DNA of 64,000 bases from contig JAAONU010000004.1 in NCBI GenBank assembly GCA_012932295.1, forward strand, positions 24,746,872-24,810,871, written 5' to 3'. Shown here one piece after another: positions 11,690-24,575 of this stretch. The stretch comes from Cyclina sinensis. Its lineage: Eukaryota > Mollusca > Bivalvia > Venerida > Veneridae. The position numbers were made by a program, and so were the translations under genes. Each line of letters begins with the position of its first letter. Positions within the stretch are counted from its first letter, which is position 1. Under the pieces are notes generated by a model that was not told the origin of the DNA, ran no database searches, and saw only the letters and a program-made list of their open reading frames with translations.

Positions 11690-12830
11690 TAGACGCCAGA
11701 TAGAGCGGCCGGAAGTTGCTGTTTCGAATCTGCTGGGTTGATGTTGCATACTTTCAGATCCCTCGTGCAGACATCCTTGAAGCGCAGGGCGGATCGACCG
11801 GTTTGCAGAGTTCCGGTGGCGAGCTCGGCATAGAGGATGTCCTCTGGGATGGGGCTATTGTCCATTCTGCATACGTGTCCGACCCAGCGCAGGCGTGTCT
11901 GAGAGAGGGTGGCGAACTTGCTTGACATGCCTCCCTTGGCCAAAACATCTGTGTTGGAGACACGATCCTGCCAGGTGATGCCAAGGAGTCGTCTGAGGTT
12001 GCGCTGCGCGTTCAGTCTTCGCTCTTTGTGCATGTATAGGGTCCAAAACACACTGCAGTACAGAAGGGTGCTCAGCACGCACGCTTGGTACACCTTCATC
12101 TTTGTGTTGAGGCTGATGGTGAGGCCAAACTCTGTGCAAGCCGCGCGAAGAGAGTGATTATTCGTTGAAGGGCGGCTTCCGTGTGAGAAGTGAGGGCTGT
12201 GTCGTCGGCAAAGAGCATCTCCCGGATGAGGACCTTGCGCACATTGGTCTTCTCTCAGAGGCGGGCAAGGTTGAATAGGTTCTCGTTGCTCCGTGTGTGG
12301 AGGAAAATGCCAGTTACGGACTCGCAAAATACGTAGCGCAGGTGCAGGGAGAAGAATATGCCGAAAAGTGTTGGGGCCAGGAGACACCCTTGTTTCACGC
12401 CGCTTTGATTTGGAAGGGGTCCGTCGTATTGAACAGTGCCAGACATATTATCGTGGAATGACTCGATCATCTTCAGAAGCTTGGGATGCATCCAATCTTG
12501 TGGATGAGGGCGAAGAGCCCAGACTGACTGACCAAGTCGAATACATTGGTCAAGTCGATAAAGTCGAGATACAGGAAACGTCGCGGTTCGCGGCACTTTT
12601 CCTGCAGCTGCCTGAGGGAGAACACCATATCGATAGTTGATCGGTTGGCCTGGAACCCACACTGTGACTCGGGATACACACGGTCATCAAGTACCTGTAG
12701 GCGGTTGAGGACTACCCTGTCAAAGGCTTTTCCCACGATACTGAGGAGAGTGATCACACGATAGTTGTTGCAGTCGCTGCGGTCGCCATTGTTATTGTAC
12801 AGCGTGACAATCTCCGCATCCTGCATGTCT
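11690..12830 (-). pseudogene. LINE reverse transcriptase and C-terminal domain, frame-disrupted
   Basis: Reverse transcriptase blocks are recognisable: YPESQCGFQANRSTIDMVFS (block 2 region), LYLDFIDLTNVFDLVSQSGL (motif A, with the usual D..FD pattern), MLFADDTALTSHT (motif C, catalytic DD intact) and the C-terminal RLRWVGHVCRMDNS followed by RSALRFKDVCTRDLK. At least one frameshift separates FADD from the downstream TKMKVYQACVLSTLLY stretch, and another lies upstream. The 232-codon minus frame at 11689-12387 is the longest surviving piece. Confidence 0.8.
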
Positions 12831-13399
12831 TGAGGTATCGTTCCCTCTTCCCATCACTGAAGCAGAAGCTCGTGGACTTGAGGGGTGCAATCTTTGTGAC
12901 ACTTGGTCCAAATGCTTTCTTCATCCCCTCGAACATAACATGGGTGTTTCCGCAGTCTGCAGAGGTCTTGATGTCACTGCTAAGCTTCGGCCAGTATTCG
13001 TTGGCCCACCTATGGGTGACACTTTTGGCGTTGTTGCGGGCTTCTCGGTAGGCGGCCAGTGTTGTCTTGCAGGGCTTCCTCTTGTACCTGAGAAGCGCAG
13101 TACCCTTGACGGCTAAAGCAGGCTCCATCTCTCAATCCCAGCCTCGAACCAGTCCTTATTCTTCCTGGCTGTCTTCCCGAAGGTTCTGAGGCGGCCTGGT
13201 ATATGGCGTCATTGATAAAGTCCCAGCGTGCTGTGGCGCTGTCTGTGGGACAGTTTTCCAGGATCAGTGGCCTCGGTGAAGCGTTCGCGCAGCTCAGGCT
13301 TTGAGGCTCTGGTCGTGTCGATGCGAGGCCGGCCCTTCTGCTTGGGGCGGTTGATCCGTCTGGGTCGGAGAGGCACCATGCTGCCGACCAGAGAGTGAT

Positions 13400-14140
13400 C
13401 GGTGTCGCACTCGGCACTATATTAACTGCGTGTGCGGAGTACGTGGTTCAGCATGGGTCTTCTAGTAATGACGAGGTCAAGCAGGTGCCAGTGCTTCGAC
13501 CTAGGATATCGCCAAGACACTTTGTGGTGGGGCTTGGTGGGATAGAAGATGTTGGTGATGGCGAAGTGATATAAGAAGCAGAGCTCAAGAAGCCACTGTC
13601 AGTTTTCGTTGAGCTTGCCAACGCCAAAGTGTCCAATGCAACGTGGCCAGGAGGTGAGGGCTGCACCTACCCGGGCATTAAAGTCTCCGAGCAGGAACAG
13701 ATTTTCCTTCGCTGGGATCTCTGCAATTCTTGTCTCGAGCTCCTCATAGAATGTATCTATTGCCTCGGCTGTTGTGCGGAGTGTGGGGGTGTAGTAGCTA
13801 AAGATATTTGTAGGCCCTGAGGAGGTAGTGAGCGGGAGTGAGAGGATACGCTCGGTTCCCTGTGAAGGAGGTTCGAATGATAACAGGAGGGAGTTGCGAA
13901 CTGCAAATCCAACCCCATAGAGTCGACGCTCGTCTGACTCCAGACCTTGTCAGAAGAACGTGTAGTCCTTGTCCTTGAGACTGCCACTGGAAGCGAGGCG
14001 TGTCTCCTGTAGTGCGGCGATGTCGATGTTCCGTTTAGCCAGCTCACGGTCAAATATGGCGGTTTTCCTGGCGTCAGCTACTTGCTGGAGGTCGTCAGAG
14101 AGACCAGGACACATTGTCCTCACGTTCCAGGTTGCCAGAA
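13400..14140 (-). pseudogene. LINE endonuclease domain, frame-disrupted
   Basis: The fragment resembles the exonuclease-endonuclease-phosphatase domain that nicks target DNA in non-LTR retrotransposons. TWNVRTM, LQETRLASSGSL and GDFNARVG are readable but fall in different frames. A stop interrupts the frame just after the 'KDKDYTFF' stretch (around 13947). After GDFNARVG the reading continues into 'CIGHFGVGKLNEN', which is usual for this family. Judged non-functional. Confidence 0.8.
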
Positions 14141-16698
14141 GGTCATTATTTGTGATATAAATGATCGGGATGACGTAATTGTTTCTGTGTTTTATAATAG
14201 ATGTTCGTCTTGTTTTTTGTTACATTGAAACTTAACGTTTCAGTTCCTCTGTTAAGATCCTAAAAACATCAATGTTGACAACATGATTGAAGTTCATGTT
14301 CAATACATTCAGCGACATAACTTAAAGTGAAACTTCCTGTTACTTTTAATGCAATTTGTTGAGTCCAAACTTGTCGGCCATTGGTATCATTTAATATCTT
14401 GAATTTTATAACATCAACTACGGGTTTGCGTCCACTTGTTTCCATGACTACTCTGAAAACTTGTATGTCAAATGTGATTTAAGTATTACTGAATGACAAT
14501 TTAGCAACATAGAATTTCTGGGTTTAAATTGCAATAAACACGTAAAGTAAAGTTAGGCAGTAAATAACAGACTTCTATTAGGGGTAAATGTAGTGCGTAT
14601 TACCATTTAAACCCTGCATCTAATTACATCAAAAATCACAGTCACTAAAGAGCAGGGGTTATTTGTAAGCTACAAGGCAAGGCAAAATGTTGTAATCAAT
14701 TAATAAAAATAGTCTGAAACAAATAACAATTATGGAACGATCAATTATTACAATAAAAATTCCCGGTTACTATTGAAAAACAGGAATTTTCACATAATAA
14801 CTATGCACCATCAAACAATTTCAATGCTTAAAGTTGTTTATTTCGTTTGCATTTATTTCGTTTCCGATTTTCGGTTGAATGATAGAATTTAAAATAAATT
14901 TAGACACGCAACAAAGCATGACCAAAAACATGAAGAAACCATGTATGTGCCTTTCACTTAACCTTAAGAGTTTGAGATTTCCATATGTTCAGTATTGCAT
15001 TTGTTGGAAATCTCCACACATCAGAAAAAAAATCTTTTTTTTTTCACTAAAGAGACCGATGCTTAAAACTTGTAAATTCATATTTCAGTCAGTTCAAGGG
15101 AAAATAATTGTTCTAAGCGGACAATAGTCTAAAATGAGAAGGATATTTAAGCATTGATCTTGCTACTAGTTTGTAATCATAGATACTTTATTCTTCTCTC
15201 TAGACAAAAAGAACTTAAGGTTTCTCATAACCTCGTTAAATATAATCAAAAGATGCGTAACAGATTATCCATGCTTGATCATTTCGCCTGATTGTTCATG
15301 GTACATATTAATGTAGGTAAATAAAGTCATTTTGAGTATCTGAAATTACTACTTTAAGCTTTTAACAATGTCTGGTTTTACATGTCAGAGCTCATTTTTT
15401 CCATTCATTTTCACGACAGCTTAACATTTGTTTAAATTCATTTTTTGTTATTTTACATTTTTGCAAAATGTGCAAAATCGAGAAATTATTCATTTCTTTT
15501 TTTATTTTGATTATGTTCATGTTATTAAACTGTTGCTTGTCCAGCTTATGTCTGTCTGTAAATGTTAACGCCGTTTGTCTTATGTTATAACAACGGGGTA
15601 GAGTTCAGCAAATTATATTTCCAATAATAATATTATAATGCCTAACATTAGGTCGAGTAAATTAGCTCCTAGTTTTTCCTTTTCAGTTATGTTACACGAT
15701 GCATGATTGTGGAACGTAACTGTTCAATGTAGTTGATTTTCCAAAGTGCAGTAGGTAAAGTGACATACTTAAAAGAATAAGTAAATGAACATGCATTATT
15801 TGTGACAATGCTAGAGATTAACTGAACAAAATCTTTAAAATTTATGATGTTATCCTATTATCTTTTAAGCTAAAATTGAAGGTACAACGATCAGTTTATT
15901 TCTAATTCTCGTAGGCGGTTAAGTTTTAACGATTCTACGATGATTTCCCCCTTGTTTCAAGATGTATCATTCATTGAAAGCAACGGTTTTTTTCTTTTAG
16001 AAATATCTGAGAATGATATAGAATAACAACATTATAGGAATAACCGTGGCAAATTTTAATTCATTGCACATGGGTTAATAGTGATCGATTTGATATACTA
16101 TAATAAGACTCATATTCTGTGCTTTTCCTGATCGCTTTTTAGCGGTGAAGTGTCAATAATCATCTTAGATTGACGTCGTTCTCTTATCATATTAGCATTT
16201 AACCTCGTTTCGGCTTCTGGTTCAATCAAAGAACTTAATGACCTTTGATAAAAAGGAAAGTGACCAAAATTGTTTCTGTATAAAAAGTGGGCGAGTCAGT
16301 TGAAAAACAGTTATTGAAATGAGCATATCCAAATATCATACCGTTTGTATTTTATCGGCTTATTCTCAATAGAAATATGAAAAATGAAAAGAACATTCGT
16401 TTGAAAAAATACGGCATTTAGAAACAACTAAAATGTGTTCATTTCATGAATATCGATTAACCCCCGAACATTGTGTAACGACATTTCTGTAAAATTTATA
16501 TGATATATACAATAGAGCATTCAATTTACTTGTTGTATTTAGAATTTTCTACTGACACTTGAAAATTGGGTAAAGATTCGTCTAATTATATTCACATTTG
16601 TATGGTTGTGATGGAAATGAAAGCTTGAAACTGTCAGGGTATACCTGTTAGAAAATGTAAGGTATTCAACAATCAAAACCTTTTACCATCGAACATGT

Positions 16699-16757
16699 TT
16701 TGTTGTTTGTTTGTTGTTTTTTTGTGTTGTTTTTTTTGTTTTTTTGTTTTTTTGTTA
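16699..16757. repeat. T-rich low-complexity tract
   Basis: Runs of T interrupted by single G, of the form (TTTTTTG)n and (TTGT)n. No function inferred. Confidence 0.8.
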
Positions 16758-17310
16758 GTGAAATACTTGTGTTCAAGATATAGTTTAATCTTTATTTATG
16801 TAAAACGAGATATATTTTTGGAATTGCTTTAAGAAAAATTGGGTGCACTGCAGTAGTGTTACTTCAGACAATCCAGAAAACAGGCAATCATCTATACTGT
16901 TGCAATTTGGCATTTCAAACAGAAGACATGCTGAAGCTCAGAGTCGTAATCAAATTTTCTAACACAGAACGTAAGATAAATGTCACATAAAGACACTTAA
17001 TGGAATTATTCAAGTCCATTTAAAACTCACCGGCCTAAGCGGAACCTGAGATGAATTACTAATACGTAACCGATTCTCAGTAATGTAAGACATAATAGTA
17101 CGTGATAATGATTCAAGCTACTTTTGCAAGATAAGATTAATAATGTGCTTTGTAAAAAGTTTATCATAGTTCACTGATATATTGTTTCTTAGTTTCTGCA
17201 AACTGTCCACAGATATTTTCGCAATTCAGAAATTTCCAGCTATTACACAATGGATGTTTTATTGTGAATTTTACCGATCCTTTACCATCTGTTTGTGTGA
17301 TAACATTCAT

Positions 17311-19800
17311 TTTTCGTGTTATTTTCAGTATCACCAGGGAGGGAGGGGGTGGGAATGAACTAAAACTAAGGCTAAAAAAAATAATGTTTTGTTTCTCAGG
17401 CCCCGCCGCATACGTTTTAGAACGCCCGCTTCGATTTTCGATCGCAGGCAAAAAAAAAAATATTAAACGTCTTTTTACTATTCCCGGTGTGGCAAGAAGT
17501 ACCGCGGTAAACGGTTAGTTTATGTTAATAGTGGTGCGCAACCTATTTAATAGTCGAGCGTAACCTATATGCGTCTCAGTAACTTCGATCGAGCGAGCAA
17601 TTACGACACATTGATTCAAATACGGCCACGTTTTTGGTTTTTTACAAGTTTTCGACAAATAGGTAAAAATAAAGCTTGTAAAACTTTTTTTTTCAGAAAA
17701 ATATTCCATGCTTTTGTCAATGCCTTTCTCTTGACGTAATTTTAAAAGATTTAGACTAATTTTCGTGTGTTTCCGTAAAAAACAGGAACTTTTATCTTTG
17801 ATTTCAGGTAAACGTTTGGGGGTCAACTAAAATGTTGACAATTCTAAGTGTCCAAGTACAACAAAAATCGAAAGTAGATGTACTTTCCCTGGACTATTAT
17901 GAGTTCCTTTGTTACACTAGACACATTATGTGACTTGTTTAGAAAACTACAAAATGACCATTCTCTCGATAAATTCTGTTTAGTTGGGGCAAAGATTGGT
18001 GTATCCAAGACATCGAGTTTTGACAATGTTGAATTTGATGTTAAGGTTGTGGATGCAATAAACAGTTTTGGAAAGTTTCACTTGCAATTCACAGATTGAA
18101 ATTCCTTATTTTAGTTCTGGTTGTTTTGCTGACATATGCTACTCAAGTGGTTTTAACATAGACATTGAAACAGTTGAGGGCCAATATCACAATTGTGTAA
18201 ATTGTCTAAAAACTGTGGCAGTAAAAAGAAAAAGTAGTGTGTGGAATGAGAAAAGTAGCAAAACAAAATAAAAAGTAAACAGTGATAACTTACAGTGTGG
18301 ACATGTGTAACATTAGGGCTCATTTTACAATAAAACTACTCAGTTTGATTAAATTTTATTATTCATGTATCAAATAAGTACTTGTAGAATTACATTCTTA
18401 CTAAAAAGTTTAGTGTGTTTTTTTCCACATGACATGTAATTTCTGTTTAGAAAAAAGTTCTAGCAAGTCTTGTTAAGGATAAAAAGTGATGTTGCATATT
18501 ATAAAGTATTTTAATACAACAGAGACTGATGAGCAGTTAAAGTAAAACATGATTTGATTTTATTGAATGCTGCCAGTAGATCTTTTAGGTTAATAATCTG
18601 CAGCACATTAAACACCATCTTAATACACATGAAAATTTCAACATATCCAGTGCCATTGATCATTAAAACTGTATTTACATGAATTTTAGGTATATTAAAC
18701 CTCATATTAAGCGCAAAAATCATGAATGAAAAAACATGAGGGTATAAAAAATTCCCTCCCTCACATAATTTTGATAAAAATGGCCTGAGAAACTAAACAT
18801 TAATTTTTTTAGCCTAATATATACTAAATCCCACGTAATTGCGCGTATTTAATGTACTGAAAAAAGACATATGATACTGAATAAAAATCACTTCTACTTA
18901 ACAGTATAGGCGTAAGAAAAACTATTGTGCATTTGAGTCTAATAATCAGTTTGACAGCGGAAATCTTAAAGAAATTTAATATTCACTTTTCTTATAATAT
19001 ATAGTTTTTAGCTGATCAAATCTTCTATCAGAGCAAACCAGGCTAATATTTTAATATTAAGCATCCTTTATTAGTTCTATTAGAATTAACAGAAAATGAC
19101 CGAAGACGTCTATCTTATCAATATAGACTAGTAAATTAAGTGACATTTTTTTTATGTCACTGCCTGAAATTCAAATTAAAAAACAAAACAAAAACTAAAT
19201 GGTGAGTGGGAGATATGAAAATTACTAAAATATGTTGTCTAAAATTTGATAGTTTTACTGAAGTATGTTGTATAAGATTTCATAGTTTAATGACTATCGA
19301 AGAAATCTTGCCTTCTGAATAACATTTAACAAGTAAATGAAATTGTGTGATCAGGTGTGATCTCTTAAACTTTTTATACACACTCTGGTATTAAAATGCT
19401 TGATCTAACACAGGACGAATAAAGAACACGAAATGTGACCTTTTAAACACTGTTTAATATTGTATATCAACATTTCATGATGTGAAATGGTCAGATATGT
19501 TATTTATATTTTGTTTTTGTTTTGATAGTTAATCGCTTTTACAACGTACATGTTCATTTCTTTTTCATGACACTATTCAACAGCTTATGTTTTCTATAAA
19601 TCGCAGACTTTATATAAGCTATTGCGATTAAATATCTTCTTGATATATGACTGATGCTTGTTATTGTTTCAAATATAGCATTAAATAGTAAGTTCGTAAA
19701 AAAAGACCCTCTTCATAAAAGGAAATTAAAGACTTGTATTCTTATCATGCGGAAGAATAAAATTTTTACTATTAGTTATCTTACGAACATGAAATTCATC
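17311..19800. other. No recognised gene; overlapping short open frames
   Basis: Two plus-strand frames overlap at 17878-18099 (73 codons) and 18068-18271 (67 codons), in different phases. They could be one exon with a frameshift, but neither has recognisable motifs and no good splice sites flank them. AATAAA-like words follow (around 18267 and 18331). The rest is AT-rich DNA in which nothing was seen. Confidence 0.35.
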
Positions 19801-19804
19801 TTGT

Positions 19805-19885
19805 TAATGACCACCAAGAGCAAGATTCGAAATCCGGTCCTCCTATATCAGAGAACAACACTCGAACCACTGAGGTAAAGTATCA
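19805..19885 (-). repeat. tRNA-derived SINE fragment
   Basis: On the minus strand, a box A-like CTTTACCTCAGTGGTTCGAG (19861-19880) is followed by a box B-like GGATTTCGAATCTT (19822-19835). The box B is imperfect, so this is a decayed SINE head or tRNA-like pseudogene. Confidence 0.4.
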
Positions 19886-20098
19886 ATTCACTGACGCAGT
19901 TATCAGAGGTTGTATTAATACAATTTCAGGCCGTTGTGCACTGGATCTTAACAGTTAATTTCTGTTATCTGATAGGTGGTGTCATCTTAAAAAAATAAAC
20001 TTAGAAAAGAAATTCTTTCGGGCGAACAGTTCATTCAGTTTTCCTAAAATTTTTAATGTTGTGTGTCTTAAAATCATGCTGGCTGATGTCTGTCCTTT

Positions 20099-20386
20099 CG
20101 TTCTATCTTGTTGGCGAAGTTAAATCAAATAAACGAGCCAACAAGATAGAACGACAATTTGGGTGCCTGAACACGAAATTCAAACCGAAACGTCAAATGC
20201 GAATGTCGTGTTGGCGGGTAAGAACATGTCGTGCTGCGCCCTTAAAATGTCATTCTTTTGTGTTGGCTTGTTGGCAGGTTGACGAAAAATCATTAAGACC
20301 AATGGGCGCGCCAATACGACACATGACATTTGTCGTTCTGTTGTGTTGTTATGTTGTCACTCGCCAACCTGCCAACACGATAGAAC
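20099..20386. mobile_element. Nested inverted-repeat element (MITE-like)
   Basis: CGTTCTATCTTGTTGGC (20099-20115) is followed after a 21-nt loop by its perfect 17-nt inverse (20137-20153). A variant of that inverse, GCCAACACGATAGAAC (20371-20386), closes the region. A second pair, about 20261-20283 with 20363-20379 (TTGTTGGCAGGTTG core), is nested inside. The composition is richer in GC than the flanks. A 127-codon frame over it (20056-20439) is probably a by-product. No target duplication was found. Confidence 0.5.
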
Positions 20387-20449
20387 AAAATGGAAGTAAC
20401 CAACCACCATATACAATAGACAATGACTTACAATATTAATTTCTGAATT

Positions 20450-23400
20450 ATATAAAAGACAGTGACGACTGTCCATATTTTTCTGTTTTAAAGTTTGAAT
20501 GCAGTGATATTTTAAAAGATCAACATGCTATTTTGTAGAAACTGTTTAAGAACTATGCAGACGGAATTCCATTTTCTTGAAGATAATAAAAACTATGTTT
20601 CTTTTTGATATAGAAATGCACTTATTATTTGTCAGTTCATAATTTCAGCACAAAAGGACGGCGTTTTAACATTAAAACGTCAGTACTGTTTTTCACTGTC
20701 AGTAACTGCTCCACCTAAAATCCAAAATTGGCCGTTTTATCAAGATTTAAATGTTGGATTTTTTGGAAAGTATTTTATTTTACTTTGTTAACGTTAAGGA
20801 GTAAAAAGCTTATGTAAAGGGAGTTCATTGATAAAACATTAAAGTATTTATTTTGTCGACATTTTAAATTACGTGAAGGAATAATTTGAGTAGCCATTCA
20901 ATCAATGTGCAAATTACCCTTTATAGAAAGATGTGTAATCAATTCTTCTGGAAATCTAACGATTCTGTAAAAATGTGTTACAGACAAAACCGACATTAAT
21001 TGACCAAGAGGGAAGACTATCATTGCTGAGAAATGAATTTCGTCTTGTTAGTGCGGATTATATACTAGGCTCAGCTGATGTCCTTCTTCTGAATCGTTGG
21101 AAGTAGGTGATCAGATGTCGAAACGTAGGTGAATTCAAACATTATACGTTTTTGAAATGTTAGTAGAAACCAGGAAGCTACTAGCCTTATCGAGACAATG
21201 TAAACCAATGAAGTTACACCAGATTAATATTATACACAGACGTCAATTTATTCGGCCGTAGGCTGTCTGCTTTTTCTTTGATTTCCGATTTACTGAAAAG
21301 TGAAAACACGATCACTGCTAAAATTTCATTGATGGACAAAAAACATCGACATTTCATAGGTCGCTTGTCGTGAAAGGGAAAGGACTCAGAAACGAACACA
21401 GGTTTTCTGACTCAAAGCCTATATGTAATCTATAAGGTTCTTAAGTATTTTCAATTGCTTTACATTTTGCACACTTTATATTCATGAAAGAAAGGAAGAA
21501 AAAGTGAAATATCGGCGAAAATGTCTTACAGGTCGGATTGAACATTTTATTGTTTGCCCGTCTGTTATGTACGTAAAAAGCATTTTCTGCGCGCGTCCTT
21601 CTCGCAAAATGACATTACAAAGCCAGTAAATTAATGATGCTGCAGTAGTTAAACTTAAATTGTCTGTAAAAACGTTCAAAACTTTCCAAATTTTATGTGC
21701 CGTTTTATCTTGGCCGCGTTTCATTTTTGAAGATACGTCTTGTTTTACTTATGACTCATATATTTTTAAACTGAAAAACAGTTGATCACAGAATCCCGAT
21801 GTCAGAAAAACGTGTTGAGACAAAAGTAAGTGTCAACAGAATGTCATGCGGTGTATTTATTGATGAGTTTATCTAGGTCAGATTAAGATTTTTAAACTAG
21901 GTGGTTTGAGAGGAACTGGACATTGTTTGATCTTTTTCTCATGACATTTAATGTGATTATTTAGTCAGTAATTATAAATAGAGATCACAATAAATAATTG
22001 TCAGATAAGGGCTGTCAGTTTATAGGAAATCGTTACCTAGGTCTTTGAGAAACGTGTATCCAATGACCATAACTGTCCAAGCAGAGGAGCAACCTGTGAA
22101 AAATGACAAATGAATGTCCTCATAGATCTTCATTTTGCAATAATGTCAATAGTTAATTACATCAGAGCAGTGAATATAAATTGGTTGGAGAAAAGAATTC
22201 CTTCAGAGATAGATTTGTATGTTCCCATTGTTAAAGTTTGTCGGTGTTTTAGTCATGATCTGTAAACCAATCACCACAAGAAAAACCTCTTTAACTTTGG
22301 ATTTTGCAAAACTATTATTGTAGCTTTAAATGATGTATAGTGGGTAGATACAATGTTCTCTGTACTGAGTGATTAAACGATGGTCGTATTCATTCCTCAA
22401 GGGTACAGAAGTCACATGCACATGAAAACATTATAGTTATATTACAGATTAAAGCATCTCTGAAAATTTCTAAAAAATCAAATTGCACTGTTGTGTTATT
22501 TCAAAAAAAAGAAACATCACACCGTTAAACAAATGAACATTACAGACATTGTAACAACAGGTTTTATTTTCCTTGAATAAAGCTGAATACTGTAAAGGAT
22601 TTTTTTTATAACTTGCCCTGTCATAAATTTAATTTACAATTATTCTGAAATGTATATCATTTTTATTTCATAGAAATGGAACTAGTTTTTTAAGGTAGCT
22701 TTTACTTGATAATATAATAATTATAACATTTATGTCTAAGTCACATATAAAGTTGTTACTAGTGTCTCTTTGTCAACGTTTTCCCTTAAATGTATTATAT
22801 TACTTTTATTAATATTTTATTTCTTTTATGATGATTTTAGAGAAAAATAAGTCATGAACAGTATAGTGCTACTCTGTCAGCTCGTTTGGACAGGGCACCT
22901 TAAGCTTTTAAAAAGAATGATCAACCAATTCAATTAAGAAAAAGTTTAACTGTGTAAAATGGTTTGCACAAAAACGAAAAAAACTTTTCACTGATATTTT
23001 AGAAATACCACTGATAGTGACTGTTCGTAAATCCCTCATTTCTGCACTTGATTCATTTCAAATTTTTTTAAAGAATTTTAGATATTTTTATTGGTTGATA
23101 AGAGCTTCTCGGCTTTGGTGGTCTCAGTAAAAAAGGGGTGGAATGTTTTTAATGTATTAAATTCAAATAATTTCATCAGAACTGTTCTTCCTTTTAACAT
23201 TAGATAGATTACTTGGAATGATAAACTTAAAGCTGAAATTTTGAGAAAAAAAAACAGCTCGCAGAGTTCTTAAAGCGTAAATAATTTATTTACTTTCACT
23301 CTACAAACTTAAATTTGAGAACAGGTTTTTAGTGTCAGAGAAGGAGAACAGACAGTGTCGTATAAAACCAAATTACTTTGTACAATTTCATTTAAAAAAA

Positions 23401-24480
23401 AACAAGTAGTTATGTCAATTTTACCTATTTACTTCTTTCCGCGTTTTTCGGATTAACTGTCTGCAAAAAAAGTAAAAACAAAATTGCGTGTTATACAAAC
23501 GTTTATATTAAAAAAGAAACGTGCAGGTTTTTGGTACTGTCTCCCTCCTAGAAGGGCTTGTACTCATTTACTCCTACCTTCCTTTTTTCCATATGTCAGG
23601 CACCAGGAGGACAATCAATCGGACTAGCTGGTGGTCTTTAACTGGTCTCGTCGAACAAGCCACAAGACGGGACTTTCACCTCAGTAAAATTCAGCTAATT
23701 CACATCTTTTTATTTGATTTATTTTTCTTTTCAGATAGACAGCTAAGAGCCGATACACCTGAAGACACGATTACGTTTCAGCAGTGCTGGTGTCACATAT
23801 AACGTCACGTAAGCAGGAGAAAAATTGGTTGGAATACATCATGACATGATGCACTAATGGAAGAAATCATGTGTAAAATCTAATAATTCTAGTGAAAAAA
23901 AAAGACTTGCAAATTTAACAAATTTGAATAAAATATACAGTAAATACGTTATCCGTTTATCAGTCGTATATTCTTGTCAGAAGCGGTAATATGCTACGTG
24001 TCCTTAAACGATGTCTCTCTTTTTACAAGTCATTTGCGTATATATTCTGTTTCAAAGAGAAAACATTACGTAGGAGTTGAAGACGCACTAAAGCTGAATA
24101 AATGTCGTTTCTCTTTGTTCAGGCTCTTGCTTACAAAGTTAATGCACTTTCAACAGTTGGCATCACATCCCAGTCAGGATTTATAAACAAAGTGTTTACT
24201 TTTAACGACCTCGATTTAATCTGGTGTATTTTCTTCAGTGTCAAATGTTTACTTCAAAAGACATGCATATACTTGACTATTTTAAAACAGGATTATTGTT
24301 CATTTGAATTCTTTTACCTATATATGATGGTGAAACAAAAAGTTCTATATTAACATTGAGGACAAAGGTCTTATTAAGAGCCTGGCAATTCTGTGTAACT
24401 AACAAGTGTGTCAAACCGTTTGAATAAGAGAAAGGATAGTGTAACCAGATAGCAAGGTTTAACAGACAACAACCAACCAA
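20450..24480. other. No recognised feature
   Basis: AT-rich sequence with scattered short frames. A frame of 93 codons at 23521-23802 contains a pyrimidine-rich run ending in TTTTCAG (around 23734), and another at 24102-24353 follows TTTGTTCAG. Either could mark an exon, but no domain, partner exon or conservation supports this. Confidence 0.3.
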
Positions 24481-24482
24481 GC

Positions 24483-24575
24483 ATGAAGGTTATAATGGCG
24501 ATAGAACTCTTCCTACTCGTGCTGATGGGGGAAATCACCCTTGGCATTGAAATCTACGACCTGCGAAGGCAACAG
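24483..24575 (+). CDS. Candidate first exon of a secreted peptide
   Basis: Thirty-one codons run from ATG to a perfect donor, CAG|GTAAGT, ending on a codon boundary. The translation starts MKVIMAIELFLLVLMGEI and continues TLGIEIYDLRRQQ: a positive residue near the start, a hydrophobic core and a small residue (Gly21) suitable for signal peptidase, then a polar stretch. The Glu at position 8 is unusual for a signal core. The context of the ATG (aagcATGa) is acceptable. The exon is too short to stand out by length; the evidence is the combination of signal peptide and donor. It pairs in phase with a candidate exon at 25693-25839. The function is unknown. Confidence 0.4.

Larger units (their letters stand above)
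11470..14150 (-). mobile_element. Decayed LINE (non-LTR retrotransposon), nearly full ORF2
   Basis: Read on the minus strand, this GC-richer insert encodes in order an AP-type endonuclease, a reverse transcriptase and a C-terminal region with a Cys/His-rich end. Visible motifs: TWNVRTM (14112-14132), LQETRL (13995-14012), GDFNARVG (within 13662-13691), a motif-A-like DLTNVFDLV (around 12537-12557), the catalytic FADD (12201-12212) and RLRWVGHVCRM (11863-11895), typical of the ORF2 tail. The reading frame shifts several times, so no full protein can be made. No poly-A or microsatellite tail and no clear target duplication were found. It is present only in A'. The clade was not determined. Confidence 0.88.
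10690..17310 (+). repeat. Segmental duplication, copy A'
   Basis: Second copy of the unit at 340-10430, in direct orientation and nearly head to tail. It is shorter because it lacks the mobile elements found in copy A, but it contains a LINE of about 2.7 kb (11470-14150) that copy A lacks. It fades out near 17310, where the match to about 10430 is lost. No intact gene is visible in it. Confidence 0.85.

Noticed and set aside
11493..12157. Several plus-strand frames over the LINE
   Set aside because: Shadows of the minus-strand reverse transcriptase region, which carries the recognisable motifs.
20056..20439. 127-codon plus-strand frame
   Set aside because: It lies over the nested inverted-repeat element and has no recognisable domain.
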